Source: Bartonella tamiae Th239 (GTDB taxonomy: Bacteria; Pseudomonadota; Alphaproteobacteria; Rhizobiales; Rhizobiaceae). Taken from it: a DNA stretch of 64,000 nucleotides. Where the stretch lies: the NCBI RefSeq assembly GCF_000278275.1, contig NZ_JH725147.1, positions 100,148-164,147 of the forward strand, read 5' to 3'. Below, piece after piece: positions 19,693-30,411 of this stretch (position 1 is the first letter of the stretch; the number at the start of each line of letters is the position of its first letter). The position numbers were made by a program, and so were the translations under genes. Under the pieces are notes generated by a model. It had not been told where the DNA came from. It did no database searches and was given only the letters and a program-made list of their open reading frames with translations.

Positions 19693-19863
19693 ATGGGAAT
19701 TGAAGCACATATAGAAGCTATGGCACGCAAACATGAAGATCTTGAAACAAAAATTGAAGATGCTATTACCGCCCCTTCAATTGATGATTTGACGATCAGT
19801 GATCTCAAACGAAAAAAACTTATGCTCAAAGATGCTATCGAAAAATTGAAATCAGAATCTTAA
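19693..19863 (+). CDS. YdcH family small protein (DUF465), second copy
   Basis: 56 aa from ATG 19693, which has AAAGGAG at good spacing; 19669 is an in-frame alternative without one. Same DUF465 layout as the divergent gene: MARKHEDLETKIEDAI, then DLKRKKLMLKDAIEKLK. The two copies are clearly diverged. Function unknown. Confidence 0.85.
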   Translation: MGIEAHIEAMARKHEDLETKIEDAITAPSIDDLTISDLKRKKLMLKDAIEKLKSES

Positions 19864-19900
19864 AAAAGATCAGAAATTTATTAGCCTTTCTTGCAAAACA

Positions 19901-19924
19901 GCCCATAGTGAAATGGGTCTTTTA
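19901..19924 (+). terminator. Possible terminator after second ydcH
   Basis: GCCCAT (19901-19906), loop AGTGAA, ATGGGT (19913-19918, one G-U pair), then CTTTTAA. A short stem, so moderate confidence. Confidence 0.45.
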
Positions 19925-20062
19925 AGAGAGGCGTTTCAAGATTCTTTTTAAAAAAGTGACAAAATATAATTTTTTTCTTTTATGACATTCTACCTTTAAA
20001 CATTATATTCAGTCGTAATACATTTCAAAAAACACAGAAATATCGTTTAAAGAAAGATACCA

Positions 20063-21061
20063 ATGATTATACCCAAAATGATGCGCGCCATTTCCATAAG
20101 GGGCGCAGGTGGTCCTGAAGTTTTAAAACAGGTTCATATGCCTGTTCCATCAATCAAAGATGATGAAATTCTTATTCAAATTCATGCAGCGGGCGTCAAT
20201 CGTCCTGATGTTGCACAAAGACAAGGCACGTATCCACCACCGCCTGATGCTTCACCTTTACCCGGTTTGGAAGTCGCTGGAAAAGTTGTCAATATAGGGA
20301 AAAATGTTTCACGGTTTCACTGTGGTGATCATGTGACAGCGCTTGTCGCAGGAGGCGGTTATGCCGAATATGTTTCGGTGGCAAGCAGCAATGCTTTACC
20401 CGTTCCAAAGGGGTTTAACTTTATTCAAGCAGCAGCATTGCCAGAAACTTTTTTTACCGTATGGAGTAATGTATTTGATCGTGGCAAACTTCAATCAGGG
20501 GATGTTTTTCTTGTTCACGGCGGCACTTCAGGCATTGGCACCACAGCCATTCAACTTGCGAAAGCTTTTGGCGCAAAAGTCATTGCAACAGCAGGTTCAA
20601 AACAAAAATGTGATGCATGTTTAAAACTTGGAGCTGATCTTGCGATTAATTATCGTGAACGAGATTTTGTTGAAGACATCCAAAACTATACGGATAAAAA
20701 AGGGGTAAATGTTATTCTTGATATGGTTGGCGGCGACTATGCAGAAAAGAATTATAAAATAGCCGCAAACGATGCCCATATTGTCCAAATTGCCGTCTTA
20801 AATGGCGCTAAGGCAAATGTTAATCTTGGATATCTCATGGTTAAACGCCTCATTCATACAGGATCAACTTTAAGAATTCGTGATACCGCCTTTAAAGCTG
20901 ATATTGCAAAATCTCTTTATCAAAAAGTATGGCCCTTGCTTGAAGAGGGTAAAATTACACCAATCATTGATCAAGTCTTTTCACTAAACGATGTTGAAAA
21001 AGCACATGAACGTATGGAAACAAGCAAACATATTGGTAAAATTATTTTGAAAATTGTTTAA
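20063..21061 (+). CDS. NAD(P)H quinone oxidoreductase, PIG3-type zinc-free MDR family
   Basis: 332 aa medium-chain dehydrogenase/reductase lacking the catalytic zinc site, matching the quinone oxidoreductase PIG3 subfamily. N-terminal GroES-like domain (AAGVNRPDVAQRQGTYPPPP around residues 47-66, LPGLEVAGKVV), then a Rossmann domain with VHGGTSGIGTTAIQLAKAFGAKV as the NADPH-binding loop. Substrate cannot be inferred. Start ATG 20063; ATG 20081 is an alternative. It precedes trcR on the same strand, a common pairing in Rhizobiales. Confidence 0.9.
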   Translation: MIIPKMMRAISIRGAGGPEVLKQVHMPVPSIKDDEILIQIHAAGVNRPDVAQRQGTYPPPPDASPLPGLEVAGKVVNIGKNVSRFHCGDHVTALVAGGGYAEYVSVASSNALPVPKGFNFIQAAALPETFFTVWSNVFDRGKLQSGDVFLVHGGTSGIGTTAIQLAKAFGAKVIATAGSKQKCDACLKLGADLAINYRERDFVEDIQNYTDKKGVNVILDMVGGDYAEKNYKIAANDAHIVQIAVLNGAKANVNLGYLMVKRLIHTGSTLRIRDTAFKADIAKSLYQKVWPLLEEGKITPIIDQVFSLNDVEKAHERMETSKHIGKIILKIV

Positions 21062-21196
21062 TAAAGCTAAGGAACTTAGCAGTTTGACTTGTTGTTTTTT
21101 TATTTTCAGTTTATAAGAGCGCAAGAATTCCCGGAAAAAATGTGGTCTAATCCACGTCCCGCTATACCGGAGCGGGCGAATAAGAGGATATATGTC

Positions 21197-21874
21197 ATGG
21201 CAATGCAACTTTTAATGCCCAAAGCGACCGCCGTATGGCTGGTTGATAATACCGCGCTTTCTTTTGACCAGATTGCAACTTTTTGCAAATTACACCCTCT
21301 TGAGGTAAAAGCCATTGCTGATGGTGAATCAGCACAAGGCATTAAAGGGCTGGATCCAATCAATACAGGACAATTGTCCCGTGATGAAATTGAACGAGGG
21401 GAAAAAGATCCCAATCACCGTTTAAAGCTTTCTGAACCCAAAGTGCGTATTCCTGAAAGTAAGCGAAAAGGTCCACGCTATACACCTCTTTCCAAGCGCC
21501 AAGATCGACCAAATGCAATTTTATGGTTGGTGCGCAACCACCCTGAATTAAAAGATGCACAAATTTCTCGTCTTATTGGCACAACAAAAGCCACAATTGA
21601 ACAAATCCGTGAAAGGACGCATTGGAATTCAGCTAATTTGAGCCCGCTTGATCCTGTGACATTGGGATTATGCTCACAGATTGATCTTGATATTGAAGTT
21701 CAAAAAGCGATGAAAAATCGTCCAGCACCCGCGCCTGAAGACGGCACATTGCTTCCAGCATCGGCGACAGAAAATCTTGACATCAATTATGAGGACGAGC
21801 TTGATGCCGATAAGGTTTTTGCCAAACTATCTTCTTTAAAAAATGACAAGAATGACGAGACTTCAGATCAATAA
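21197..21874 (+). CDS. trcR: Cell cycle transcriptional regulator TrcR (DUF1013)
   Basis: 225 aa protein of the DUF1013 family, whose Caulobacter member TrcR regulates cell-cycle transcription. Recognisable blocks: KATAVWLVDNTALSFDQIA near the N-terminus, PNAILWLVRNHPELKDAQISRLIGTTKATIEQIR around residues 113-146, which looks like a helix-turn-helix, and an acidic C-terminus. ATG 21197 has AGAGGA eight bases upstream. Closely conserved within Rhizobiales; target genes unknown. Confidence 0.88.
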   Translation: MAMQLLMPKATAVWLVDNTALSFDQIATFCKLHPLEVKAIADGESAQGIKGLDPINTGQLSRDEIERGEKDPNHRLKLSEPKVRIPESKRKGPRYTPLSKRQDRPNAILWLVRNHPELKDAQISRLIGTTKATIEQIRERTHWNSANLSPLDPVTLGLCSQIDLDIEVQKAMKNRPAPAPEDGTLLPASATENLDINYEDELDADKVFAKLSSLKNDKNDETSDQ

Positions 21875-21905
21875 AATTTAAACCGATTTATGGAATGTTA
21901 AGACG

Positions 21906-21942
21906 TCAAAGTCCTATAATGAGGACTTTGATAGCGTTTTTA
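21906..21942 (+). terminator. Terminator after trcR
   Basis: TCAAAGTCC (21906-21914), 8-base loop, GGACTTTGA (21923-21931), then TAGCGTTTTTA. Perfect nine-base stem 31 bases past the trcR stop. Confidence 0.75.
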
Positions 21943-22068
21943 AAGTCTAAATTACACTTAATACTGAATAAAATGATCACAGCAAAGTCATGATAATTTT
22001 GCATATAGTAGAATTATTTCCTGAGCCAAGCTGTGATTGTTTGATTTGATATATTAGCTCAAATTCAG

Positions 22069-22508
22069 TTATTGACCATTTGGAAATGCAGTTAGCGATC
22101 GGTCTTTATATTTCAAAAATATCCACTCATAATTTTTGTTCTTTTGATACACATGCTCAATTCTAGAAAATGGTAAATAGCCAGAGCGATCAATGTGCCT
22201 TCACGAATAAACTTTGCAAAAGCATTCTCACGCACTTTACGTGCCTCATCACTTTCTGAATCAAATATTATACTCGTGTTTGGATCGTTAAATTGGATCA
22301 GTCAATGAACGATGTCGCCAGAAAAGACGAGTTTTACATCGCCATTATTTAACGTATAAAATATGCTACAAGTTGTGTGTCCTGGATGCAGTGTTGCCAT
22401 TATGACGGGAAGAATTTCTAAATTTCGTTGGAAAGAACGGTGTATTATTATTGCCTCAAGCTGTAGCAATAGGAGGTATAACACATGCAATATATTTATT
22501 TTCCCCAT
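22069..22508 (-). pseudogene. Relic of a metallo-beta-lactamase-fold hydrolase
   Basis: Reading the minus strand, one frame gives a stretch with LHPGHTTCSIFY and LVFSGDIVH, the typical MBL-fold segment HPGHT...GD. An in-frame TGA follows directly after DIVH, then the same frame resumes QFNDPNTSIIFDSESDEARKVRENAFAKF up to GTLIA. A frameshift then leads to LPFSRIEHVYQ... ending FPNGQ and TAA at 22069. The N-terminal metal motif HxHxDH is not found. So the gene has at least one stop, one frameshift and a lost 5' half. Function in the ancestor is unknown beyond the fold. Confidence 0.8.
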
Positions 22509-22619
22509 AAGGTCAATTGGTCATTAAAAAAATCGTTTCATCAAGCCTTTATAGACAAAAAAACGCAACTCTTTTCAAGAATATGACACATCGGCGCCTT
22601 TATTAACACAAGAAAAAGC

Positions 22620-23081
22620 CCAAAAAAGTTTAAGATTTTATATTCTTATGACGGTTTTTTAGTCATTTTCATGTTGCCGATTACGTTGCTGTCCCATGAT
22701 CTTGCAAAGGTGATTGATCAAGTACTCTGTTTAACTGGCGCCCTAATGGCTTTAAGTGGTGTTATTATTGCCATTATTTTTTAGCCCGTATCCATTATCG
22801 CACTAAAAGCCTGTTGGAAGAATGAATTTACCCGCCTCAACAATCTTTGTCTTGGTGCTTTTTTATCAACTGTCGGTCTTACGGTACCCAGCATTCTTGG
22901 CATATCTTTGATCACCAAAGAACATATCTTAATGGGATTAAATCCGATTGAAATTTTACTATTTATGGCAACAATGGTAATTGCTTGTTTTCATTTTAGT
23001 GGCAAAGCGACGTCTTTTTTGGTTGAGATTGTCCATTTATGTATTTTTTTCGTTTATAGTGTAAGTTTATTTTTCCAATAA
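22620..23081 (+). pseudogene. chaA: Relic of a ChaA-type Ca2+/H+ antiporter (C-terminal half)
   Basis: On the plus strand one frame reads LSHDLAKVIDQVLCLTGALMAL, then GVIIAIIF, a TAG at 22782, PVSIIALKA, then LNNLCLGAFLSTVGLTVPSILG and KEHILMGLNPIEILLFMATMV, ending VHLCIFFVYSVSLFFQ and TAA at 23079. This matches the last third of ChaA-family cation/proton exchangers as I remember them (glycine-less GFITGK...LGLTPVEMVLL block and FVVY...IF end). The first two thirds and any start are missing. The left border is approximate. Confidence 0.8.
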
Positions 23082-23394
23082 ATCATAACAAAATAAGCAC
23101 CATTTTTTCTGCTGTTCTTATACACTTCTGGACAGAAATAATAAAAAACGATTTTAAGAGCTCGTTTATGACAACGATATATAAGTGTTAAATCTTCAAT
23201 AGTGCCATCATGACAATATTTTAAAGAAATAAAGTTTATAAAAATGAATGAGACCATTCTTCATATCAAGTTAATGAATAATTTCGTGAAGAATGAATAT
23301 TTTTAAAAGGTGCATGAGTTTTTTGAAGAATAAGCATTCCTATATGCTATCATAAAAACTTGAAGACCATGTCCATAAAAATAAAGTATGACAT
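23082..23394. other. Intergenic, no gene seen
   Basis: About 310 AT-rich bases between the antiporter relic and the porin terminator. A 67-codon minus-strand reading frame at 23054-23257 has no start context or recognisable motif and overlaps the relic. Confidence 0.5.
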
Positions 23395-23395
23395 A

Positions 23396-23420
23396 AAAAA
23401 GCTCCCAATGGGAGCTTTTT
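23396..23420 (-). terminator. Rho-independent terminator after porin gene
   Basis: AAAAAGCTCCC (23396-23406), loop AAT, GGGAGCTTTTT (23410-23420), 23 bases beyond the porin stop; U-rich on the minus strand. Confidence 0.88.
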
Positions 23421-23442
23421 AAAATTATTGTGTTAGCCTTTA

Positions 23443-24570
23443 TTAAAAATCACGTTGAATACGAAGTGCACCGCCTACACCATCAGAACCACGCAATTCT
23501 GAATGAAGATCATTCCATTTATGGTAGCTCACTTCAGGCATAACAGTTAAACCTGGTGTTAGCTCATAAGCAACGTTTGCAGTTGTATAGGTATTTCCTA
23601 CACCTTCATAAGCCAATTGAAAGTTGCCAATGGCTTTAGGTGTGAATACATAAGATGCACCAAACCAACCGACCCATTTGCCGCCCCATGTACCGTAAAA
23701 ACTATCAACCGCACGAACACCCTTACGACCATCCGTTATCAAGCTTGAAAGATCGTCAACATCTTCATAATAGGTTTCGTTCAAATCTTTATAAGCACCC
23801 ATGACCCAAATGTTCAAACGGTCCGTAAGATTTAAGCTTACTTTTGCTTTACCAATCCAGGCTTCATTACGTGCATCATAAGCACCAGCACCTGTAATTG
23901 ATCCCCAACCTTGATCAAATTTTGCACCAATCACAACATTTGGCGCATAATCATCAATTTGGCCGTTATAGTCTGTGTCTTCATTACCACCTTGTTCCAA
24001 AGAAACCATAGCAATAAGACCATTACCCATTGCATAGGTATATTGGATCATATTGGTACGATATGCACCACCTAATATGACGTCATCATTAATGAAATCA
24101 CCATAGTAATCAAAAAATGTATTGATGGCGGACTCGTCAACACCAACATGCAAACCACCAAGTTCAATATACCCAAAACGAAGCTCTGATGTTGTTGAAT
24201 CGGAACCATTATCAAAATCGGAACGAAACTCAATATGTGAGCGCAATGTGCCGAGCTCAGTCTCAGTCGCTGTTGCAAATAAAAGATGCGCACGAACTTC
24301 CGTTTGCCAAGTTTTCGGATTCAGATCAGAACGTCTACGAGCTGAGACATCTTTACCGCCACCAACTTGCGCATAAATGAATCCACCGACACGCATGCAT
24401 GTGTCTGTTCCTGGAATATAAAAATATCCTTCACCATAGGCATCACAGACACGCACATATTCTACAGGTTCTGGCTCTGCAAGATAAACATCAGCGGCTT
24501 GTGCGCCAAGTGTTTGTGTGCCGATAACGGCAGAAGAAATAAACAAAATTTTTGTGAATTTATTAAACAT
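23443..24570 (-). CDS. Outer-membrane porin, Omp2-like (alphaproteobacterial porin family)
   Basis: 375 aa outer-membrane beta-barrel porin. The N-terminus is a signal peptide (MFNKFTKILFISSAVIG, cleavage after AQA). The mature start ADVYLAEPEPVEYVRVCDAYGEGYFYIPGTDTC is the hallmark of Brucella Omp2a/Omp2b-type porins, including the conserved cysteine pair. The C-terminus ends in Phe (RIQRDF), the signal for barrel insertion by BAM. Forms general diffusion pores as trimers in the family. It stands alone with its own terminator, next to the pseudogene patch. Confidence 0.95.
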   Translation of the reverse strand: MFNKFTKILFISSAVIGTQTLGAQAADVYLAEPEPVEYVRVCDAYGEGYFYIPGTDTCMRVGGFIYAQVGGGKDVSARRRSDLNPKTWQTEVRAHLLFATATETELGTLRSHIEFRSDFDNGSDSTTSELRFGYIELGGLHVGVDESAINTFFDYYGDFINDDVILGGAYRTNMIQYTYAMGNGLIAMVSLEQGGNEDTDYNGQIDDYAPNVVIGAKFDQGWGSITGAGAYDARNEAWIGKAKVSLNLTDRLNIWVMGAYKDLNETYYEDVDDLSSLITDGRKGVRAVDSFYGTWGGKWVGWFGASYVFTPKAIGNFQLAYEGVGNTYTTANVAYELTPGLTVMPEVSYHKWNDLHSELRGSDGVGGALRIQRDF

Positions 24571-24777
24571 CGTCCCAATACCTCGATTGTATCACTGGAG
24601 TTTATAAGATCTTCGTCTCATAAGATGTGTATTTGCGTTTCATTATACGCCCACCTTTTCCACCCCTGGACAAAAAGGAAGACATGATTTTTTGGATCAT
24701 TTAATCAATATCCGTAAATTGCTTTACTGTATTTCAAAGGAAAATACTGTCACAAAAATGAAACACTTAATTTAAAT

Positions 24778-24803
24778 AAGCCCAAAACAGAAGTTTTGGG
24801 CTT
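24778..24803 (-). terminator. Terminator after fba
   Basis: AAGCCCAAAAC (24778-24788), loop AGAA, GTTTTGGGCTT (24793-24803): perfect 11-base stem, 31 bases beyond the fba stop, followed on the minus strand by ATTTAAATT. Confidence 0.75.
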
Positions 24804-24833
24804 ATAAATACTCTATACTGTTAAAAATACTTT

Positions 24834-25862
24834 TTAAGCAGACTTTTCTTCTTCTTTAGACCATTTGCCTAATGCTGCAAGATAATTCATTTTTGCACGA
24901 TGGGTAAAGGCTTTTTGGCCCAATTCAATATTTTCACGCTTTCCACCCCATGCTTGGATCGCAGCTGCCTGCAATGCCCGACCATAAGAAAAAGTCACAT
25001 TCCACGGCAAATTGCCAAGAGCATTAATTGCAGAAAGATGCGCTGTTGCTTCTTCATCTGATTGACCACCAGAAAGAAAAGCAATTCCTGGAACTGTAGC
25101 TGGCACTGTTGTTTTAAGAACATGCACTGTTTTTTGCGCCACTTCTTCCACAGAGGCTTTGCGAGCATTTTTACCATCAATAACCATATTAGGTTTTAAA
25201 ATTATACCTTCCATTTTAACATTGGCGGCAAATAATTCATCAAAAACTGTATGTAAAACAAAATCCGTAACCTCATAGCAACGATCAATCGAATGATTGC
25301 CAGGCTTACCATCCATTAAAATTTCAGGTTCAATAATCGGTACGATTTGTGCTTCCTGACATAATGCGGCATAACGTGCCAAGGCTTGAGCATTTTGACG
25401 AACCGCACCACGCGTTGGCAAATGCGATTGATCAATAGCAATCACACCGCGCCATTTGGCAAAACGCGCTCCCAACTCATAATAGTCTTTTAAACGATTA
25501 CGCAAACCGTCCAAACCCTCAGTAATGGTTTCATCGGCAAATGCGGCAAGAGGTTTAGCCCCTTCATCAACCTTAATTCCCGGTATCGACCCTGACGCTT
25601 TGATCAAATCGGTTAACATACGCCCGTCAGAAGCTTTTTGGCGAATGGTTTCATCATACAAGATGACGCCAGAAATATATTTTTCCATTGCTTCTTTGGC
25701 AGTAAATAATAATTCACGATAATCGCGACGCGTTTCTTCCGTTGATTGAAGATTAATAACATCAAAACGTGTTTTAATTGTACTTGTACTTTCATCGGCA
25801 GCAAGTATACCCTTGCCATTTGCCGTCAAAGCAATCGCAATATCTTCAAGACGTTCACTCAT
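24834..25862 (-). CDS. fba: Class I fructose-bisphosphate aldolase
   Basis: Schiff-base aldolase of the eukaryotic-like class I type (342 aa), cleaving fructose-1,6-bisphosphate. Conserved blocks: GKGILAADESTSTI (residues 17-30), the WRGVIAIDQ strand, IVPIIEPEILMDG, the active-site Lys in EGIILKPNMV, and FLSGGQSDEEAT. No metal-binding His set of the class II type. Last in the minus-strand tkt-gap-pgk-fba series; a 141-base gap separates it from pgk. Confidence 0.95.
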   Translation of the reverse strand: MSERLEDIAIALTANGKGILAADESTSTIKTRFDVINLQSTEETRRDYRELLFTAKEAMEKYISGVILYDETIRQKASDGRMLTDLIKASGSIPGIKVDEGAKPLAAFADETITEGLDGLRNRLKDYYELGARFAKWRGVIAIDQSHLPTRGAVRQNAQALARYAALCQEAQIVPIIEPEILMDGKPGNHSIDRCYEVTDFVLHTVFDELFAANVKMEGIILKPNMVIDGKNARKASVEEVAQKTVHVLKTTVPATVPGIAFLSGGQSDEEATAHLSAINALGNLPWNVTFSYGRALQAAAIQAWGGKRENIELGQKAFTHRAKMNYLAALGKWSKEEEKSA

Positions 25863-26003
25863 GACTCACATTCCTCTTTCTTTCAATTCAAGTTTAATAA
25901 AACAACATTCAAAACATAACCGCATTTTTTAAAGTCGTATTTTTTTGTTTATGATCTCAACAAACTCTATCAAAATGATAATATATTAACAAAATTTATT
26001 TCG

Positions 26004-27206
26004 TTATTTTGTTATTTCGGTATTAAGCGCAATAACACCTGGCAATGGTTTGCCTTCCATCCATTCAAGAAAGGCTCCGCCAGCTGTTGAAATATAGCTA
26101 AATTGTGCAGCAACATTGGCGTGGTTTAATGCTGAAACAGTATCGCCGCCACCTGCGATTGAAACCAGTTTTCCCTGTTCAGTACGCTCTGCTGCGTGTT
26201 TTGCAACACGAACGGTGCTTTGATCAAAGGGGGAAATTTCAAATGCCCCTAAGGGTCCATTCCAAACCAAAGTGGCGGCTTCATCAATAGCGGCCTTAAT
26301 ACGTTCTACAGATTGAGACCCAACGTCAAGCACCATACCCTGCGGCGGAAGTGCATCAACACCATAATGCATATGCGGGGCATTTGCTTCAAAGCGCTCA
26401 GCAACAGTAGCATCAATAGGTAAAATAATGGCACAATTGGTGATTTTGGCTTTTTCTAAAATTTTTCTTGCTGTCTCAGCCAAATCACGTTCACATAAAG
26501 ATTTACCAACATCATAGCCTTGTGCTGCTAAAAATGTATTGGCCATACCACCGCCAATCACCAAAGCATCAACTTTTTCAATAAGATTATTTAAAAGATC
26601 AATTTTGGTCGAAACTTTTGCCCCGCCAACAAGTGCGATAACAGGATGAGCAGGATTACCCAAACCTTTTTCTAACGCTTCCAATTCACTTTGCATAGCA
26701 CGGCCTGCATAAGAGGGAAGAAGATGGGCCAATCCTTCAGTTGAAGCATGCGCACGATGGGCAGCTGAAAACGCATCATTGACAAAAATATCGCCATTTT
26801 GTGCAAGCGCTTTTGCAAATTCAGGATCATTTTTTTCTTCCCCTGCATGAAAACGGGTATTTTCAAGCAATAAAATATCTCCGTCACGCATCTCATTGAC
26901 AGCTTTTGTGACTTTTTCACCGACACAATCATCAACAAAGCCAACTTTGGTCCCTAAAACATGTTCCGTGGCTTTGACAATTTGGCTAAGTGAATCTTCA
27001 TGAACGACCTGACCTTTCGGACGTCCAAAATGCGCAAGCAAAATAGTTTTTGCACCTTTTTTTTGCAATTCCAAAATTGTCGGCTTAACGCGTTCAATGC
27101 GTGTCGCATCACTCACTTTACCGTCCGCCATAGGAACATTGAGATCAACACGTAATAAAACACGTTTTGAATGAACGTTGACATCGTCAAGTGTACGAAA
27201 TGGCAT
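26004..27206 (-). CDS. pgk: Phosphoglycerate kinase
   Basis: Monomeric glycolytic kinase (400 aa). N-domain substrate site RVDLNVPM (residues 19-26), [10 protein letters not shown], and C-domain nucleotide-binding [23 protein letters not shown] and WNGPLGAFE, then [22 protein letters not shown] precedes the ATG. The terminator after gap suggests pgk has its own promoter in 27207-27362. Confidence 0.97.
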   Translation of the reverse strand: MPFRTLDDVNVHSKRVLLRVDLNVPMADGKVSDATRIERVKPTILELQKKGAKTILLAHFGRPKGQVVHEDSLSQIVKATEHVLGTKVGFVDDCVGEKVTKAVNEMRDGDILLLENTRFHAGEEKNDPEFAKALAQNGDIFVNDAFSAAHRAHASTEGLAHLLPSYAGRAMQSELEALEKGLGNPAHPVIALVGGAKVSTKIDLLNNLIEKVDALVIGGGMANTFLAAQGYDVGKSLCERDLAETARKILEKAKITNCAIILPIDATVAERFEANAPHMHYGVDALPPQGMVLDVGSQSVERIKAAIDEAATLVWNGPLGAFEISPFDQSTVRVAKHAAERTEQGKLVSIAGGGDTVSALNHANVAAQFSYISTAGGAFLEWMEGKPLPGVIALNTEITK

Positions 27207-27362
27207 ATTTTCCTCCAGCGACTTTTAAAAAAGCGTTAGCACTCATGTATCTCATCAAAAATATATGTTTTTGATCAAAAAATATAAAACACATTTTCAT
27301 CAGATTGTTTAATTTTATCGAGCAATCAATGAGTCTTTCTTAGACTTTATTAACAGCCAAAT

Positions 27363-27388
27363 AAAATGGGAGCCTAAGCTCCCATTTT
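27363..27388 (-). terminator. Terminator immediately after gap
   Basis: AAAATGGGAGC (27363-27373), loop CTAA, GCTCCCATTTT (27378-27388), one base after the gap stop codon. It separates gap from pgk in transcription. Confidence 0.8.
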
Positions 27389-27389
27389 G

Positions 27390-28400
27390 TTATGATATTG
27401 TTTTTGCAAGAGCAACTGCTGTATCGCCCATTCTGCTTGAAAAGCCCCATTCATTGTCATACCAAGAAAGAATACGGCATAAGCTGCCATCCATGACTTT
27501 TGTTTGATCTGTATGGAAAACAGAAGAATGGGAATCATGATTGAAATCATGGCTCACCAACTTTTCATCGGTAAAGCCCAAAATACCTTTTAATCGACCA
27601 TTTGCCGCAGAACGGATAGCATCATTGATTTCTTCAACGGTTGTTGGGCGTTTTGCAATAAATGTAAGGTCAACAACCGACACATTTGGTGTTGGCACGC
27701 GAATAGCCACACCATCAAGCAAACCTTTAAGCTCTGGCAAAACAAGTCCAACTGCTTTAGCTGCCCCTGTGGATGTCGGAATCATTGACAAAGCGGCTGC
27801 TCGAGCACGGTAAAGATCCTTATGCATTGTGTCGAGCGTTGGTTGATCGCCCGTATAGGAATGGATCGTGGTCATAAAACCTTTTTCAATTCCAATCACA
27901 TCATTAAGAACTTGCGCTACAGGTGAAAGACAATTGGTTGTGCAAGAAGCATTAGAAATCACAAGATGATCTTTTGTTAATTTATCATGATTAACACCAA
28001 AAACCACTGTCATATCAGCCCCATCGCCAGGTGCTGAAATTATAACTCGTTTGGCACCAGCTTCTAAATGAGCGGCAGCTTTATCGCGACTTGTAAAAAT
28101 GCCTGTGCATTCCATCGCAATATCGACATTTAACTCTTTCCACGGTAACTCTTTTGGATCGCGCACCGCTGTCACTTTAATCGGACCGCGCCCCACATCG
28201 ATTGTATCACCCGATACTTTCACCTCATGGGGAAAACGCCCGTGCACGGAATCATAGCGCAAAAGGTGGGCATTGGTTTCAACCGGCCCTAAATCATTAA
28301 CTGCAACAACTTCAATATCATTGCGTCCACTTTCAATAATGGCGCGTAAAATATTACGCCCAATACGTCCAAAACCATTAATAGCGACACGAACTGCCAT
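27390..28400 (-). CDS. gap: Glyceraldehyde-3-phosphate dehydrogenase
   Basis: 336 aa type I GAPDH. NAD-binding [12 protein letters not shown] at the N-terminus, catalytic Cys in [13 protein letters not shown], and the catalytic His block later in the protein, then [12 protein letters not shown] near the end. The second of two ATGs (28400) is preferred because GGGAGA lies seven bases before it, whereas it abuts the first (28406). Follows tkt by about 30 bases. Confidence 0.97.
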   Translation of the reverse strand: MAVRVAINGFGRIGRNILRAIIESGRNDIEVVAVNDLGPVETNAHLLRYDSVHGRFPHEVKVSGDTIDVGRGPIKVTAVRDPKELPWKELNVDIAMECTGIFTSRDKAAAHLEAGAKRVIISAPGDGADMTVVFGVNHDKLTKDHLVISNASCTTNCLSPVAQVLNDVIGIEKGFMTTIHSYTGDQPTLDTMHKDLYRARAAALSMIPTSTGAAKAVGLVLPELKGLLDGVAIRVPTPNVSVVDLTFIAKRPTTVEEINDAIRSAANGRLKGILGFTDEKLVSHDFNHDSHSSVFHTDQTKVMDGSLCRILSWYDNEWGFSSRMGDTAVALAKTIS

Positions 28401-28431
28401 AGTCATTCTCCCTTAATTGAGGTGTTCAATA

Positions 28432-30411
28432 TTAGAGTTTAGCTTCAGCCGCCTCAACAACCGCTTCCACCGTGATACCGAAATGCTCATAAAGCGCTTC
28501 AATAGGTCCACTGGCACCAAAACCATGCATGCCAATAAAAATTCCATCAACACCGATAAATTTATCCCAACCTTGCCGTATGGCTGCTTCAATGGCAATT
28601 TTTACAGGTGCCATTCCAATTAAAGCTTTGCGATAAGATTCTGGTTGAGAATCAAAAAGTTCAAAACTAGGGACAGAAACAACGCGTGTCGGTATCCCCT
28701 TACCTTCCAGCACAGCATGAGCGCGAACGGCAATCTCAACTTCTGAGCCAGAAGCAAAAATCGTTATTTGAGCGTCATCACTAGCTGTTAAAAGTTCATA
28801 AGCCCCTCGAGCACAAAGATTATCCTCTTCATATTCTTTTCTCAATGTGGGCAAATTTTGCCGTGTTAAAGCCAAAGTAGACGGTGTTTTTGTTGATTGT
28901 AACGCCAATTGCCAACATTCAACGGTTTCCACCGCATCAGCAGGACGAAAAACAAGATGATTTGGAATAGCCCGTAAACTTGCTAAATGTTCAACAGGTT
29001 GGTGTGTTGGTCCATCTTCTCCCAAACCAATGGAATCATGGGTCATAACATATATAACACGAATGCCCATCAAAGATGATAAACGCATTGCAGGTCGGGC
29101 ATAATCAGCAAAACATAAAAATGTCCCTGAATAAGGAATAAATCCCCCATAAAGCGCCAAACCATTCATGATAGCGCCCATAGCATGTTCACGGATACCA
29201 TAATGAATATAGCGTCCTGAAAAATCATCTGGCACAATACTTTTTGTTTGGCTGGTTTGTGTATTGTTTGAGCCTGTTAAATCGGCAGAACCACCAATGG
29301 TTTCATCTACCACGCCATTGATCATTTCAAGCGCCATTTGTGATGCTTTACGTGTGGCAACATTGGGTTGCTCAGCAGCCAATTGTTTTTTATAAGCACA
29401 AAGTTCTGTTTCAAATTGGCCTGGCAAATCTCCCCTTATCGCACGGTTAAATTCACCACGACGTGTGGCTTCCAAAGAGTTATATTTGTTTTCCCATTCT
29501 AAGCGGTTTTTGGCAGCATTCAATCCAGAAAGACGCCAGTTGTCTAAAATCTCAGCAGGAACAACAAAAGGCTCACTTGCCCAACCTAAAACTTTACGCG
29601 TTTCAGCCACTTCTTCTTGCCCAAGTGGCGAACCATGCACTTTATTGGTTCCAGCCTTATGGGGCGAACCAAAGCCAATGGTTGTTTTGCAGGCAATAAA
29701 TGTTGGCTTATCGGATGCTTTTGCTTTTTCCAAAGCTTTTTCCAAAGCATATTGACTATGCCCGTCAACCTTTATTGTATTCCAATTGCTGGCTTCAAAA
29801 CGGGCGCATTGATCCGTGCTATCGGCGATTGAAACCGCGCCATCAATGGAAATATTGTTATCATCCCATAAAACAATCAACTTATTTAACTTCATATGGC
29901 CGGCAAAACTAATGGCTTCTTGCGAAAGACCTTCCATCAAACACCCATCACCAACAAGTGCGTAAGTATAATGATCGATAAGATCACCATAACGCGCATT
30001 CATCATCCGCTCGCCTAAAGCCATGCCAACAGCATTGGCTATGCCTTGCCCTAATGGACCTGTTGTGGTTTCGATCCCACGGGCATGGCCATATTCAGGA
30101 TGTCCTGCCGTTTTTGCACCAAGCTGGCGAAAATTTTTAATTTCATCCAGTGTTATATCGTCATAACCTGAAAGATACATAAGCGCATAAAGCAACATAG
30201 AGCCGTGACCTGCCGAAAGAATGAAACGATCACGATTAGGCCAGTCAGGATTTTTAGGGTCATGCATTAAAAATTTTGTATAAAGAACCGTTGCAATATC
30301 CGCAGCGCCCATAGGAAGACCGGGATGGCCAGAATTTGCCTTTTCAATGGCATCAATTGAAAGAAAACGAATGGCATTTGCCATTTGGTTCTGTTTATCG
30401 GTATTTTTCAT
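28432..30411 (-). CDS. tkt: Transketolase
   Basis: TPP-dependent enzyme of the pentose phosphate pathway (659 aa). Motifs: [16 protein letters not shown] around residue 26-41, the TPP motif GDGCLMEG...[20 protein letters not shown] and the C-terminal domain. First gene of the minus-strand glycolytic set; the DUF4164 gene diverges 225 bases upstream, an arrangement typical of Rhizobiales. Confidence 0.96.
   Translation of the reverse strand: MKNTDKQNQMANAIRFLSIDAIEKANSGHPGLPMGAADIATVLYTKFLMHDPKNPDWPNRDRFILSAGHGSMLLYALMYLSGYDDITLDEIKNFRQLGAKTAGHPEYGHARGIETTTGPLGQGIANAVGMALGERMMNARYGDLIDHYTYALVGDGCLMEGLSQEAISFAGHMKLNKLIVLWDDNNISIDGAVSIADSTDQCARFEASNWNTIKVDGHSQYALEKALEKAKASDKPTFIACKTTIGFGSPHKAGTNKVHGSPLGQEEVAETRKVLGWASEPFVVPAEILDNWRLSGLNAAKNRLEWENKYNSLEATRRGEFNRAIRGDLPGQFETELCAYKKQLAAEQPNVATRKASQMALEMINGVVDETIGGSADLTGSNNTQTSQTKSIVPDDFSGRYIHYGIREHAMGAIMNGLALYGGFIPYSGTFLCFADYARPAMRLSSLMGIRVIYVMTHDSIGLGEDGPTHQPVEHLASLRAIPNHLVFRPADAVETVECWQLALQSTKTPSTLALTRQNLPTLRKEYEEDNLCARGAYELLTASDDAQITIFASGSEVEIAVRAHAVLEGKGIPTRVVSVPSFELFDSQPESYRKALIGMAPVKIAIEAAIRQGWDKFIGVDGIFIGMHGFGASGPIEALYEHFGITVEAVVEAAEAKL

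Noticed and set aside
21066..21080. GCTAAG-GAA-CTTAGC hairpin between the quinone oxidoreductase gene and trcR, containing GGAAC with a TGTT 17 bases on, reminiscent of an EcfG promoter
   Set aside because: The second half does not match CGTT, and the GGAAC is explained by the hairpin; too weak to call as promoter.
23054..23257. 67-codon minus-strand frame
   Set aside because: Overlaps the antiporter relic, no motif, no ribosome-binding site; likely chance in AT-rich DNA.
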